Shown here piece after piece: positions 27,193 to 36,065 of a DNA stretch of 62,212 bases. Under the pieces are notes generated by a model. It made no database searches, was not told where the DNA came from, and saw only the letters and a list, made by a program, of their open reading frames with translations. The stretch is taken from the NCBI GenBank assembly GCA_003175695.1, contig PSRA01000191.1:1-62212 (forward strand), read 5' to 3'. Positions within the stretch are counted from its first letter, which is position 1; each line of letters begins with the position of its first letter. The position numbers were made by a program, and so were the translations under genes. Source of the DNA: Bacteroidota bacterium. Its GTDB lineage: Bacteria > Bacteroidota > Bacteroidia > Chitinophagales > Chitinophagaceae.

Positions 27193-27888
27193 ATGTTTAG
27201 AAAATCTCCTCTCAACGGCAGTGCGCTTCCCTCAAAAACAATTTCCCTCACATTTGATGATGGTCCTGGCGAAACAATCGGTGATGGCCCTGGCCCTAAG
27301 ACAATTAAGTTAGCAACATACTTACACGATCAAGAAATTCGAGCTGCTTTTTTTGAGGTTGGGAAATTTATAGAGAAGTACCCTCACATTCCTCCTGCAG
27401 TTGCGAGTTTGGGTCACATCATCGGAAATCACACGTATAGTCATCCAAATATGCCCAGGTATTTTGAAAGTGGGGGAGATTGTCTGTTTGAAATAGCGAA
27501 TACCACCCGGTTAATGTCAAATGTGGTTTCCGACAAAAAAATCTATTTCCGCGCTCCGTATGGCGATTGGAATCAAAGGATTTCCGAATCATTAAATCGT
27601 GATTTGGATGATGGAATAGACTACCAGGGGCCTTATGGTTGGGATATAGCGTGTAATGATTCATCATTTTGGGAAAAGGGTTTGAGCGCACAGGAATGCG
27701 CAGACATTTATTTAGCTGAAATTTTACAGAAGGAGAGTGGAATTGTTTTAATGCATGATTCAACCGCTGACTTCCTCGACTGGCAGGCAAATAATCGAAC
27801 GTATGAATCCATCCTTATTATTGTACCCAAATTAAAAGCGCTTGGTTATAAGTTTGTCGGGCTGGATGAGATTCCGGATGGAAGCTGA
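27193..27888 (+). CDS. NodB-type polysaccharide deacetylase family protein
   Basis: A 231-aa single NodB domain. Motif 1 TFDDGPG (metal and catalytic Asp) is at about residue 17; motif 2 GNHTYSHPNM supplies the two metal histidines; motif 3 YFRAPYGDWN follows; and the distal IVLMHDS carries the second catalytic His. No signal peptide is seen, so the location is uncertain. The domain removes N- or O-acetyl groups from chitin-, peptidoglycan- or exopolysaccharide-like sugars. A glycine/proline-rich insertion follows motif 1 (GETIGDGPGPKT). Confidence 0.9.
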   Translation: MFRKSPLNGSALPSKTISLTFDDGPGETIGDGPGPKTIKLATYLHDQEIRAAFFEVGKFIEKYPHIPPAVASLGHIIGNHTYSHPNMPRYFESGGDCLFEIANTTRLMSNVVSDKKIYFRAPYGDWNQRISESLNRDLDDGIDYQGPYGWDIACNDSSFWEKGLSAQECADIYLAEILQKESGIVLMHDSTADFLDWQANNRTYESILIIVPKLKALGYKFVGLDEIPDGS

Positions 27889-27924
27889 TTCCAGAATTAC
27901 AATTCCGCTGCGCGTCTATTTTTT

Positions 27925-27998
27925 TTAACCACAGAGCGTGGTGAATAATTGGTTACTCTCTGTGTCTTCCCCGTGTCCTCCATGTCTTTGTGGTTAAA
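27925..27998. repeat. Hairpin repeat, copy 7 of 7
   Basis: TTAACCACAGAG (from 27925) pairs with CTTTGTGGTTAA (27986-27997). The intervening bases include further CTCTGTGTC / GTGTCC words. It begins 37 bases after the stop of the NodB gene. Confidence 0.7.
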
Positions 27999-28059
27999 TG
28001 CCATGCTTTTGAAGCTGCACGATAAAAGAAAATAGCTAGCTTAGAAAGAATAATTGTCC

Positions 28060-28593
28060 ATGTCTACATACATCCCCATCATTTTTTATTTTTTCCTTAG
28101 TCTTCGCCTCCTCAGCATTTTGATTTCCTCCAGAAATGAAAAGAGACTGAAAAAAATAGGAGCTATTGAATTTGGTAAATTGAATTCAATAATTCTCGTT
28201 ACTGCACATGCGCTCTATTATGCAGCAGTTATGTTCGAAGGTTATTCAAATGGTGCATTCTTTAATGACAAAATTGCTCAGCTCGGTCTTGCATTATTTG
28301 TTTTTTCCATCATCATTTTATATTGGGTGATTTTTAGCATCCGCCACGTGTGGACGGTAAAACTTATTATCGCACCGAAAAAGTATCACGTAATTAATAC
28401 GGGCTTACTTTTTAAGTATATAAAACATCCCAATTATTTCCTGAACATCATTCCCGAATTGGTCGGAATTGCATTACTGTTCCATGCATGGACCACTTTG
28501 GCGATTGGATTGCCCATCTATTTAATACCGCTCATCATCCGCATTGTGCATGAGGAAAAATTGATGAAACTTCATTTTTCAGATTACAAATGA
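28060..28593 (+). CDS. Isoprenylcysteine carboxyl methyltransferase (ICMT)-like membrane protein
   Basis: About 177 aa from the ATG at 28060; a TTG six bases upstream is in frame but unlikely. A multi-helix membrane protein with the ICMT/PEMT-type C-terminal signature: TGLLFKYIKHPNYFLNI (SAM-binding, conserved HPNY) followed by a hydrophobic helix and RIVHEEKLM (conserved Glu of RxxxEE). Bacterial members methylate small lipophilic or isoprenoid substrates; none is known here. It may be co-transcribed with the DUF421 gene 125 bases later. Confidence 0.87.
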   Translation: MSTYIPIIFYFFLSLRLLSILISSRNEKRLKKIGAIEFGKLNSIILVTAHALYYAAVMFEGYSNGAFFNDKIAQLGLALFVFSIIILYWVIFSIRHVWTVKLIIAPKKYHVINTGLLFKYIKHPNYFLNIIPELVGIALLFHAWTTLAIGLPIYLIPLIIRIVHEEKLMKLHFSDYK

Positions 28594-28718
28594 TAGTTGC
28601 TCGAGACTCTTAACCTAAATCAAACTATTACATGAACGATTGCAGCCATGATTGATTTTAAAAACGATTTATAACAAGTTGGGCCAGCTTTTTGATAACG
28701 TATTTCAAATCATATTTT

Positions 28719-29204
28719 ATGGACTGGGTTGATACTTTTTTTGGTCACGGCAAAGATTTGAACTCGTTACAAATGAGCTGCAGAGCTATTGTAATATTCT
28801 TTATAACACTAATACTTTTAAGAATAGCCGGAATCAGGACATTCGGAAAAAAAAGTGCATTCGACAACGTGATTATCATCATGCTTGGTTCAATCCTTAG
28901 TCGGGCTGTTGTAGGTGCGTCTCCTTTTTTGCCCACTTGTGTTTCAAGCCTGGCTTTTGTGCTGATACATTGGGCACTTGGTAAACTGAGTTATTATTTT
29001 GATTTTGTTGGTAAAATAGTGAAGGGAGAAAAAATAAGTTTGTTCAGGAATGGTAATTTAAATAATAAAGCTATGAGGCGGGCAAGCATAAGCCTTAAAG
29101 ATCTTGAGGAAGGTTTGCGACTAAGTCTCAATGATTCGGATTGGGCTAAAGTGAAGGAAATGTTTTTGGAACGGGGAGGTGAGATAAGTGTCGTGAAAGA
29201 ATAA
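28719..29204 (+). CDS. DUF421 (YetF-like) membrane protein
   Basis: About 161 aa from the ATG at 28719; a TTG at 28692 extends the frame by nine residues. Two or three N-terminal helices (IVIFFITLILLRIAGIRTFG is the family hallmark), then the DNVIIIMLGSILSRAV segment, and a soluble C-terminal domain beginning with KISLFRNGNLN and ending at a helix (VKEMFLERGG). YetF-type proteins have no firm biochemical role. The C-terminal domain is typical in length. Confidence 0.9.
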   Translation: MDWVDTFFGHGKDLNSLQMSCRAIVIFFITLILLRIAGIRTFGKKSAFDNVIIIMLGSILSRAVVGASPFLPTCVSSLAFVLIHWALGKLSYYFDFVGKIVKGEKISLFRNGNLNNKAMRRASISLKDLEEGLRLSLNDSDWAKVKEMFLERGGEISVVKE

Positions 29205-29345
29205 TCGCCACTCATAATACAAATGCTCAAACTCTTGGATAAATGCGCCTCGCGCGAGTCTTTAAGTCAACACGAACCTGCACATTCATGAAATCTTGCG
29301 CCGCCTGGCAACTCGTGCCTGATCTAAGCCAAAGAAGCCTTAATT

Positions 29346-29561
29346 CTATCTTTCGCCTCTTTCAAATGCCTCTACCAACTCAGAAAATTTTCTGTCATCT
29401 TCTTCAGTGTGATGCAGATTGTCCAAAAAGTACGTGACCTTAAGATTTCCTTCTTTTTCTGGATCTGGCAGATACGCATATTTGCCGGCAAACACAACAT
29501 ATGTCTCCGGATATTTCTTCTTGAAATAATCCGTGAACTCCGGAATTTGATAAGGTTGCAT
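29346..29561 (-). CDS. Small hypothetical protein
   Basis: A 71-aa soluble protein (MQPYQIPEFTDYFKKKYPE at the start) with mixed charged and aromatic residues, protein-like composition and an acidic helical end (TEEDDRKFSELVEAFERGE). I do not recognise a family. It sits alone between DUF421 and the desaturase, on the opposite strand to DUF421. Codon composition looks normal, so I think it is real. Confidence 0.6.
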   Translation of the reverse strand: MQPYQIPEFTDYFKKKYPETYVVFAGKYAYLPDPEKEGNLKVTYFLDNLHHTEEDDRKFSELVEAFERGER

Positions 29562-29678
29562 AAAGTATATTTTATTGCAAAGCTAGAGATAGAATTACAA
29601 AAGAGGCAAACCCGCGGAAGACTCGCGACGAGAATATGAGAGCTGGATTGTACGAATTATCTTAAGGGAATGGCCGCT

Positions 29679-30785
29679 TTAGTTATCCTTCTTTGCAGTG
29701 ATTTCATCAAGATGCGATGCTTTGTACGCATCGCCTGCCAGCGGCACCATATCTCTTGCGTGTCCCTTGAGGATATATTTTTTCAGGAACTCCTTTTTTG
29801 AATCTCTATAGGAAGAGACCATTTTCAGTTTAAATAAAGAATAAATATAGACCCAGGCGAGGTCAAGTTGTTGTGGAAGGAAACCGGCCCTCGCACTGCC
29901 GGGGTACAAATGATGATTATTATGCCATTCCCCGGCGAGCAGCCCCGGGCGCATTTGATTGATCGAAAGATTGCTACGGTCATAATCAATGCCGTCCCTG
30001 TGCTTGACTTTACCGCCGCCGTGACCAGTATAATTAAAAGCCCTGATCAGCGCAAACCATAAGAAGGCTGCCGTGAATATAGCACAGGCCAATCCATGAC
30101 CTCCGATCAGAAATAGCAAAACATACCAGAAAGTCCAGTTGATTATCCAGGCATTAATCGTATAAGTAGGGCTGGCCAGTGAACCCCATTTTTTGTATTC
30201 CGCATAGGAATTAAGTTTAACCCCGGTATGCTTCATAAAATGTTTAGCTTTCTCGTATGCCTCTTCACTAAGGTCTGGTGAAATCCTTTGGTGGTTATAC
30301 TCAGCCAGCATACAATACCAGAATCCACCCTGAGGATTATAAGGGTCTCCCGGCTCATCAGATTTTGAATGGTGGACATGGTGTGAAACAACATATATCT
30401 CTTCCGGCACCGTTTTGATCACCAGGTTTTGCGTTATGACCCGCCACAGCGGATGGCTGAAAGTAAAAGATTTATGCGTGCAATACCTGTGCAACCAAAT
30501 TGTTCCATGTACGCCCATCACCATCATAGCATATACGACAACGGTAATAACCAGATACCAGGAAAAATACTTGAAGATGAAAAGATAAAAAAATGGCAGC
30601 ATTGAGATCAACATCAGCCAGCTAACGAATGAAATCCAATTCTTTTTTGTTCTGAAAATATTTATTCGTGAGCAAGCTTCTGACCAAAGCCTATTTCTTG
30701 AGGGAATAACGAGCGCACCATTTTGATCTTTCCATCCGTAGGAAGGGGTGAAGAGCAAGTCGTCGATAAATCTGTTTTTTGACAT
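29679..30785 (-). CDS. Acyl-CoA (delta-9 type) fatty acid desaturase
   Basis: A 368-aa membrane di-iron desaturase. The three histidine boxes are complete: HRYCTHKSF (HX4H) near residue 100, VVSHHVHHSKSD (HXXHH) near 137, and EWHNNHHLYPGSAR near 290. Four hydrophobic segments surround them in the standard topology. It introduces a double bond in acyl chains and so tunes membrane fluidity. The gene is divergent from rhlE, with about 270 bases between them. Confidence 0.92.
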   Translation of the reverse strand: MSKNRFIDDLLFTPSYGWKDQNGALVIPSRNRLWSEACSRINIFRTKKNWISFVSWLMLISMLPFFYLFIFKYFSWYLVITVVVYAMMVMGVHGTIWLHRYCTHKSFTFSHPLWRVITQNLVIKTVPEEIYVVSHHVHHSKSDEPGDPYNPQGGFWYCMLAEYNHQRISPDLSEEAYEKAKHFMKHTGVKLNSYAEYKKWGSLASPTYTINAWIINWTFWYVLLFLIGGHGLACAIFTAAFLWFALIRAFNYTGHGGGKVKHRDGIDYDRSNLSINQMRPGLLAGEWHNNHHLYPGSARAGFLPQQLDLAWVYIYSLFKLKMVSSYRDSKKEFLKKYILKGHARDMVPLAGDAYKASHLDEITAKKDN

Positions 30786-30914
30786 TAGGGACAGGGCGGT
30801 TTGGATAGTGAATGAACGTCAAACTATTCAACAATGATACGCTGATAATCCAGAACTCCGTTTTTTTTTGCTAAATATTATTATGTTAATACCAATTTTT
30901 AGCCAAATTAGAGC

Positions 30915-31055
30915 TATCTTTGCGGCTCTTAATGTTATTACTCTCCCTGTTTGGAAGCGTTTATTCCTCATCAAATACTGCGAAGTGCTAACGTAAGGCG
31001 GATAAAGTATCGGATTTTCCGATAGCCTTATCAAAAAATAATCAAAAAATTCAAC
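30915..31055 (+). promoter_or_regulatory. Likely rhlE promoter box and structured 5' leader
   Basis: TATCTTTG at 30915-30922 matches the TAnnTTTG element, although no good TTTG lies 20 bases upstream (AATTTTT is there). It would give a leader of about 125 nt. Just before the start codon the leader can fold: TATCGGA-TTT-TCCGATA is a 7-bp hairpin, flanked by TAAGGC and GCCTTA that also pair. Long folded leaders are common for cold-responsive RNA helicases, but regulation is inference. Confidence 0.45.
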
Positions 31056-32294
31056 GTGTCATTTAACAATCTACAGCTCATTGAGCCCGTATTGGCTGCA
31101 TTGAGTAAAGAGGGATACAAATCCCCAACGCCCGTCCAGGAACAGTCTATTCCGCATATTTTACAAGGAAAGGACCTGCTAGGTTCTGCACAGACGGGAA
31201 CGGGCAAGACCGCCGCTTTTACCATTCCAATCATGCAGCTGATGCATAAACAATTGAACGGCCAGCCGCCACGGCATCACATCCAGGCATTGATTTTAAC
31301 GCCAACCCGTGAGCTTGCCATTCAAATCGGGGAAAGCATTAAAGCTTATGGACAATTTCTACCATTCAGGCACCAGGTGATCTTTGGTGGAGTGCCTCAA
31401 TTTCGCCAGGTGCAGGCAATCCGGGGAGGGGTCGATATACTCGTGGCAACGCCAGGACGATTGCTTGATTTGCTGCATCAAAAAGTCCTACACCTGAACG
31501 ATATCAAATACTTTGTTTTGGATGAGGCCGACCGGATGCTGGACATGGGCTTTGTGCAGGATGTAAAACGTATTATCGCCAAGCTTCCTGCAAGGAAACA
31601 AACCTTGTTTTTTTCGGCGACCATGCCGGGTGAAATAAAACAATTGGCGCAGATTTTATTGCATAACCCTGTCAGGGTGGAAGTGAACCCGGTTTCGTCT
31701 ACCACCGATCTGATTAAGCAACAGGTTTATTACGTAGATAAACAAAACAAGCTCGATCTTTTGACTCATATCCTGCGCGATAAAAATATCGGTTCGATGC
31801 TGGTATTCATTCAGATGAAACACCACGCCGATAAATTGACCAGGCAATTAAATAAAGCGGGGATCCGGGCAGAAGCGATACATGGAAACAAACTGCAGAA
31901 TGCCAGGCAACGCGCATTGGATAATTTCAAAATGCGGTCTACCCGTGTACTTGTAGCTACTGATATCGCCGCTCGTGGCATCGATATCGATGAACTCACC
32001 CATGTTCTCAATTATGACCTGCCGAACGTGCCGGAGACTTACGTGCACCGGATCGGAAGAACAGGAAGGGCTGGCGCGGAAGGTGTCGCCATATCGTTTT
32101 GTGACTGGAGTGAAAAAAGTTTCCTTAGCGATATTCAGAAGCTAATCAAGAAACAAATTCCCGTTATTAAAAATCATCCTTTCGATAACGGCCTGATGCA
32201 TGCAGAGGTTGCGAAAACAGTCCACGCAAGCCCGGTTAACACCTGGCGGCGGGGCGGTGGAGGCAAAAGAAACAGAAACTTCAGGCAGGGATAA
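31056..32294 (+). CDS. rhlE: DEAD-box RNA helicase, RhlE type
   Basis: A 412-aa ATP-dependent RNA helicase starting at GTG. All core motifs are present: Q-motif region PTPVQEQSIPHIL, Walker A AQTGTGKT, PTRELA, TPGRLLD, DEAD within VLDEADRMLDMG, SAT, ARGIDID and HRIGRTGR. The C-terminal tail is short, basic and glycine-rich (RRGGGGKRNRNFR). RhlE enzymes remodel rRNA and mRNA structure and are often cold-induced. A small RRM protein follows 44 bases later, a frequent partner. Confidence 0.95.
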   Translation: MSFNNLQLIEPVLAALSKEGYKSPTPVQEQSIPHILQGKDLLGSAQTGTGKTAAFTIPIMQLMHKQLNGQPPRHHIQALILTPTRELAIQIGESIKAYGQFLPFRHQVIFGGVPQFRQVQAIRGGVDILVATPGRLLDLLHQKVLHLNDIKYFVLDEADRMLDMGFVQDVKRIIAKLPARKQTLFFSATMPGEIKQLAQILLHNPVRVEVNPVSSTTDLIKQQVYYVDKQNKLDLLTHILRDKNIGSMLVFIQMKHHADKLTRQLNKAGIRAEAIHGNKLQNARQRALDNFKMRSTRVLVATDIAARGIDIDELTHVLNYDLPNVPETYVHRIGRTGRAGAEGVAISFCDWSEKSFLSDIQKLIKKQIPVIKNHPFDNGLMHAEVAKTVHASPVNTWRRGGGGKRNRNFRQG

Positions 32295-32338
32295 CTAATA
32301 CATCTGCTTTTGCGTATATTGTCCATAAAATAATAATC

Positions 32339-32650
32339 ATGATGAAACTTTTTGTAGGCGGCCTACCCTTTGATTGCGATGACCAGGAATTGAAGGAAAT
32401 TTTTGGAAAATATGGGGCTGTAACTTCGGCAAAGGTTATTTTAGATCGTGAAACAGGCAAAAGCCGCGGGTTTGGGTTTGTGGAATTCGAAGACAAGGCT
32501 GCGGCCGAAACCGCCATCAGCAAGATGAACGGTGGTGAGCTGGCCGGAAGAAAATTATCCGTCAGGCAAGCCGAAGACCGCAAACCTGGTGGGGGAGGCG
32601 GTGGTTTTCGTTCTGGCGGGGGTGGTGGCAGGGATCGCAGACGCTTCTAA
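32339..32650 (+). CDS. RRM-domain RNA-binding protein with glycine-rich tail
   Basis: A 103-aa protein. Residues about 3-80 form one RRM: RNP2 is LFVGGLP and RNP1 is KSRGFGFVEF, with the aromatic residues intact. The tail (about 80-103) is GGGGGFRSGGGGGRD followed by RRRF. Such single-RRM glycine-rich proteins in Bacteroidota and cyanobacteria are cold-associated RNA chaperones. It follows rhlE in the same direction and is closed by a hairpin terminator. Confidence 0.94.
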   Translation: MMKLFVGGLPFDCDDQELKEIFGKYGAVTSAKVILDRETGKSRGFGFVEFEDKAAAETAISKMNGGELAGRKLSVRQAEDRKPGGGGGGFRSGGGGGRDRRRF

Positions 32651-32733
32651 GCTGTTGCTTAATGATGATATTCATTGAGGGCGAAGGCTGTCCCTCTAGG
32701 CAGACTATAGATATCGCTTAGGCATACCCGACT

Positions 32734-32764
32734 GAAGGGGGCACGTATCGTGCCTTCGATTTTC
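32734..32764 (+). terminator. Rho-independent terminator of the rhlE-RRM unit
   Basis: GGCACG-TAT-CGTGCC (32740-32754) forms a tight hairpin; outer GAAGG/CCTTC pairs lengthen the stem past a 2-base bulge, and a T-rich run (TTCGATTTT) follows. It lies about 90 bases after the RRM stop. Confidence 0.65.
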
Positions 32765-32767
32765 GAG

Positions 32768-33085
32768 TTATTGATGTTTGGCAAACCTTCGCTGATAACA
32801 GGTATCATCAGTTTCAAATATCCCGTTATTGTATGCCCCCAAATGTAGTTGCGGAAGTTTATAAAAGCGCTTCATGCGCTTTTTGTTATCGGCCCTTGAG
32901 GAATGGCAACACGAAAATGACCGTTGTTGGCTGATACAAGAGCAGCCTTGAATCTGAAGGATTCGAACTCCTGAGACTTTTTCTAGACGTTCGTCGATGA
33001 CCAAGCCTTCAATAGCTCTCATTTGACCCATTGGCTTGGAAATTGGAATGATTAAGGTGAAGGTTAATAACAAAGAGAACTTCAT
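32768..33085 (-). pseudogene. Decayed carboxypeptidase-regulatory-domain protein gene
   Basis: The minus frame has a leader (MKFSLLLTFTLIIPI), then AIEGLVIDERLEKVSGVRI, the start of a CarbD-like beta-sandwich, and ends with KKRMKRFYKLPQLHLGAYNNG, a recognisable C-terminus of a common Bacteroidota exported protein. The middle is out of frame: reading one frame over gives ALVSANNGHFRVAIPQG, which fits the missing domain. The central part of the usual protein is also shorter than expected. So at least two frameshifts or a deletion have inactivated it. The family identity is from memory. Confidence 0.5.
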
Positions 33086-33939
33086 GTCGTTGGTTAAAAA
33101 ACATAAGAATTCAGATGCGACTAACGATCATGTGGCAGCGCAGTTTGAGTTTTTGATTCCCTTCTGCTGGCCCAGTCGGAAAATCCTTTGCGGGACAGAT
33201 TTAAACTTCACGAAGATGCGCTGCCTGATTTCCCTAACGTGTATCCTCTCTTCTTGTTACTCCTACAAAATTTTCCCCAAAGAAGCCCGCAGCTTTGTCT
33301 ACAGCGGTGAAAAGCAGAATGCCTTTATACCTTAATCCCGGTCTGGTAAAGGAGTATCGAATCATCAAGCAGGCAAGTATCTACAATTTAGTGAAGACTC
33401 TTCACACCCATCAACAGTCAAAATAAAACTTTTTAAAAAGACATTATGGATATGGTGAGCCCGCGCTTGCGTCTTTGATTACTCTGGAGCAATTTCCGGT
33501 AGCCCTCTCCGATAGATATGAATTGATCAGGTAAGAGAAAATCAACCGGTTCACAAACACCAGGAATTATTAGTTGCCACCCGTTTGGTTCTGGGATATG
33601 TTTGTATTGAAGAAAAATTTCAACAAAAAGGCCGGACAGGCATTACTTGGCCGACTATTACGCTGATTTGGAAATCAATGACAGCTAATCTTCCCTGAAA
33701 TGTTTATCATCCTGTCAAGTCGGACAAAAGTGGGCAAAATAAAGCTGCGTAAGCTGGAAAAGGCTAGGGGACCATTGAATAAAGAAGAGACACTGGAAAT
33801 TGACCTTTCTCCATCCAGCATTGCAAATTAGCATTTTGCCGTCCGGTATAATAGTTGCACTTATGAAATTATCCCTAAATAAAGGTTCAATTTATTTTGA
33901 CACACACATGACTCTAAAAAATCAGGGCGCCAGGATCAG
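33086..33939. other. Gene-poor, apparently decayed region
   Basis: About 850 bases without a convincing gene. Short protein-like stretches appear in different frames (for example DRFKLHEDALPDFPNVYP near 33200 and LEKARGPLNKEETLEIDL near 33770) but stops break each. It looks like decayed coding DNA rather than regulatory sequence. It separates the rhlE unit from the polysaccharide locus. Confidence 0.4.
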
Positions 33940-34974
33940 ATGCAATTTGAATGGTTCAATACATTAACAGAATCATTATCAGAATCATTAAAACAATTTT
34001 ATTATTCCTTGCCATTTGTACACATTGAACAATTTCCGGGCTGGGGTACAAAAGGTGAATATGGTGAGCCGTTGAGCTATTGTGTTGCTACGGACGATGG
34101 CAAATTAAAAGGCTATGTAGTAGTCAGGGAGTTCAAAAGAATAGAAGCAAGAATTTTTCATGGTCCATTATGTAAAGATGTCGACGAGACAATTGAGATT
34201 ATCCTGGAAGTAGTCAGGTATTATAAGTCAAAAAATTATCTCAGCCTGCAGGTTTTATTGGGAATGAATGTAGGCACCGAAGCCACTTATCTTCAATACA
34301 CTTTATTCAAAAAACATCGGTTTAGCTGGCGTTTTGACAAGTTCAACAAGGGTACTCTCTTATTAAAGCTTTCTGATAAAACTGAAGAAGGGTTGCTAAA
34401 AACTTTTTCAGAAAATCACAGAAGGGCAATTAAAAAAAGCTTGGCGAATAACCTGGTCTGCAAGATCCTGCAAGGTCCCGGTGAAATTGATGAATTTGTA
34501 GGCGGGTATTGCGAAATGCTGGATCGCAGAAGAATGAACTCATCCTTTGAAAAATGCAGAAGAAAAATTTCCTCTATTTATGGATGGTTGAAAACAGAGA
34601 AAAACGGCTTTTTCATGGGCGTGTTTGAAAATGAAAAAATAGTAGGAGGGGTGCTTATTTTGTTTAGAGGAGAGATGGCAGAATATTATTGCGGATTTTC
34701 TTTACCCGACGAAAGAAAATTACCGATCAACCATGTTACATTTTATGAGGCTATGAAGTTGGCAAAAAAAGCGGGAGTTCCTTATTTTGATTTCGGCGGT
34801 TATTTTTTCCTGGCGGATGAAGATGACCAGATATTCGACATCAACAAATTTAAGAAGGGCTTTCACGGAGAATATTTCTTTTATCCCCCGATAATGTATT
34901 TTGATCTTAAGCCAATGGGAACAAGTGTCATTCGATTTCTGAAAAAAACAAGAGAAAAAATTTTACACAGATAA
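33940..34974 (+). CDS. FemAB-like GNAT aminoacyl/peptidyl transferase (upstream paralogue)
   Basis: A 344-aa cytoplasmic protein of the FemABX / BioF2-type double-GNAT family. The pattern is QFEWFNTLTESLSESLKQFY at the start, a hydrophobic YCVATDDGKLKGYVVVREF strand, HRRAIKKSLANN, FEKCRRKISSIYGWL, GVFENEKIVGGVLILFRGEMAEYYCGFSLPDER and the conserved C-terminal HGEYFFYPPIMYFD. FemAB-type enzymes move amino acids from tRNA to peptidoglycan precursors; related ones modify exopolysaccharides. It precedes the polysaccharide locus, and a paralogue (55495-56547) follows it. No signal peptide or membrane helix is evident. Confidence 0.82.
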   Translation: MQFEWFNTLTESLSESLKQFYYSLPFVHIEQFPGWGTKGEYGEPLSYCVATDDGKLKGYVVVREFKRIEARIFHGPLCKDVDETIEIILEVVRYYKSKNYLSLQVLLGMNVGTEATYLQYTLFKKHRFSWRFDKFNKGTLLLKLSDKTEEGLLKTFSENHRRAIKKSLANNLVCKILQGPGEIDEFVGGYCEMLDRRRMNSSFEKCRRKISSIYGWLKTEKNGFFMGVFENEKIVGGVLILFRGEMAEYYCGFSLPDERKLPINHVTFYEAMKLAKKAGVPYFDFGGYFFLADEDDQIFDINKFKKGFHGEYFFYPPIMYFDLKPMGTSVIRFLKKTREKILHR

Positions 34975-35181
34975 AAAAACGTAACAATGGCAATTATTTT
35001 TGACATTTCATGTAGATCTTCTCCTACAAGCTCGTACTAGAAATCTCTACAAGTATTAAGGAGTTTCCTCTACCTCTATTTTGCACGATTTAACATTACT
35101 TTGTGGTGCTTCATCTAATGTCCTACCACACTTAACTCTAAGTAATTTCTGCCGCGTCTTAACCTGCTTTAAAACTTACGT

Positions 35182-35210
35182 TCCGGGCCATTAATGGTTG
35201 AATGCCCGGA
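35182..35210 (+). promoter_or_regulatory. Hairpin in the leader of the polysaccharide operon
   Basis: TCCGGGC (35182-35188) and GCCCGGA (35204-35210) pair perfectly, and ATT/AAT pairs extend the stem inwards to a loop of about 8 bases. No T-run follows, so it is unlikely to be a simple terminator. It lies 34 bases before wza and could be a pause or antitermination site. Confidence 0.5.
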
Positions 35211-35243
35211 GAGGATTAGTATCATCCATATTAAACTAGGACT

Positions 35244-36065
35244 ATGTCATATCGTATATGCTCTACAATTAGCCTGATTGTTTTGTTATATCTGGTTATC
35301 CTTTCATCATGTGTCGACGTGCACAAAGCAACTTATTTCAACGGCCTGCAGGATGGTGAAATAAAGTCAGTACCTCCGGAGGTTCTTCGGATCCAGAAGA
35401 ATGACATATTGAGTGTTTCTGTCAGCAGTTTAAATAACGAGGCTTCAGCTATGTTCAATGCTCCCAATTTGCTTCCGGCAGCGTCACATAGCACTTATGG
35501 AGGAAACCCTTCGGGATCATATGGTACAACTTCTCAATTAGGTGGCTATCTGGTTAATGAAAAAGGTGATATTCTTTTGCCCATGATCGGGAGTGTGCAT
35601 GCCGAAGGTCTTTCGACTAATCAATTGAGTGACAACATTGCGCAAATATTGTCTGATAAGAAATTACTGATTGATCCTATTGTCACAATTAACATCACCA
35701 ATTTTAAGGTTACAGTCCTTGGTGAAGTTGGACATCCAGGGGTGATTTCTATTCCGAACCAGCAATTAACTATTCTCGAAGCGTTGGGCTTTGCAGGAGA
35801 TCTCACCATTTACGGTAGACGTGACAATGTATTACTAATTCGCCATAAAGGTGAGGAAAAAATAATTCAGCATATCGATCTTAATGCAAAAGATATTCTC
35901 AGCTCTCCATTTTACAATTTGAAACCAAACGATGTTATTTATGTCCAGCCTAACAAGGACAAAGCAAGAAGTGTTGACAATTCAAGACAGTTAATACCTA
36001 TTGCATTTGCGGCCTTGTCTTTCCTGATCGTCGTGACCAGCCTTGCCATAAATAAGCAATTATGA
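35244..36065 (+). CDS. wza: Polysaccharide export outer-membrane protein (Wza-like lipoprotein)
   Basis: A 273-aa lipoprotein (LVILSSC, lipobox cysteine at about residue 23). A Poly_export domain starts at VLRIQKNDILSVSV (about 50) and is followed by LGGYLVNEKGDILLPMIG, the SLBB-like region FKVTVLGEVGHPGVISIPN and a NVLLIRHKGEEK segment, ending with a C-terminal hydrophobic helix (LIPIAFAALSFLIVVTSLAI). It forms the outer-membrane channel for Wzy-dependent polysaccharides. It overlaps wzc by 4 bases. Confidence 0.93.
   Translation: MSYRICSTISLIVLLYLVILSSCVDVHKATYFNGLQDGEIKSVPPEVLRIQKNDILSVSVSSLNNEASAMFNAPNLLPAASHSTYGGNPSGSYGTTSQLGGYLVNEKGDILLPMIGSVHAEGLSTNQLSDNIAQILSDKKLLIDPIVTINITNFKVTVLGEVGHPGVISIPNQQLTILEALGFAGDLTIYGRRDNVLLIRHKGEEKIIQHIDLNAKDILSSPFYNLKPNDVIYVQPNKDKARSVDNSRQLIPIAFAALSFLIVVTSLAINKQL

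Noticed and set aside
33036-33335. 99-codon plus-strand open frame
   Set aside because: Cysteine- and serine-rich random-like sequence overlapping the pseudogene on the other strand; protein-like pieces appear in other frames instead.
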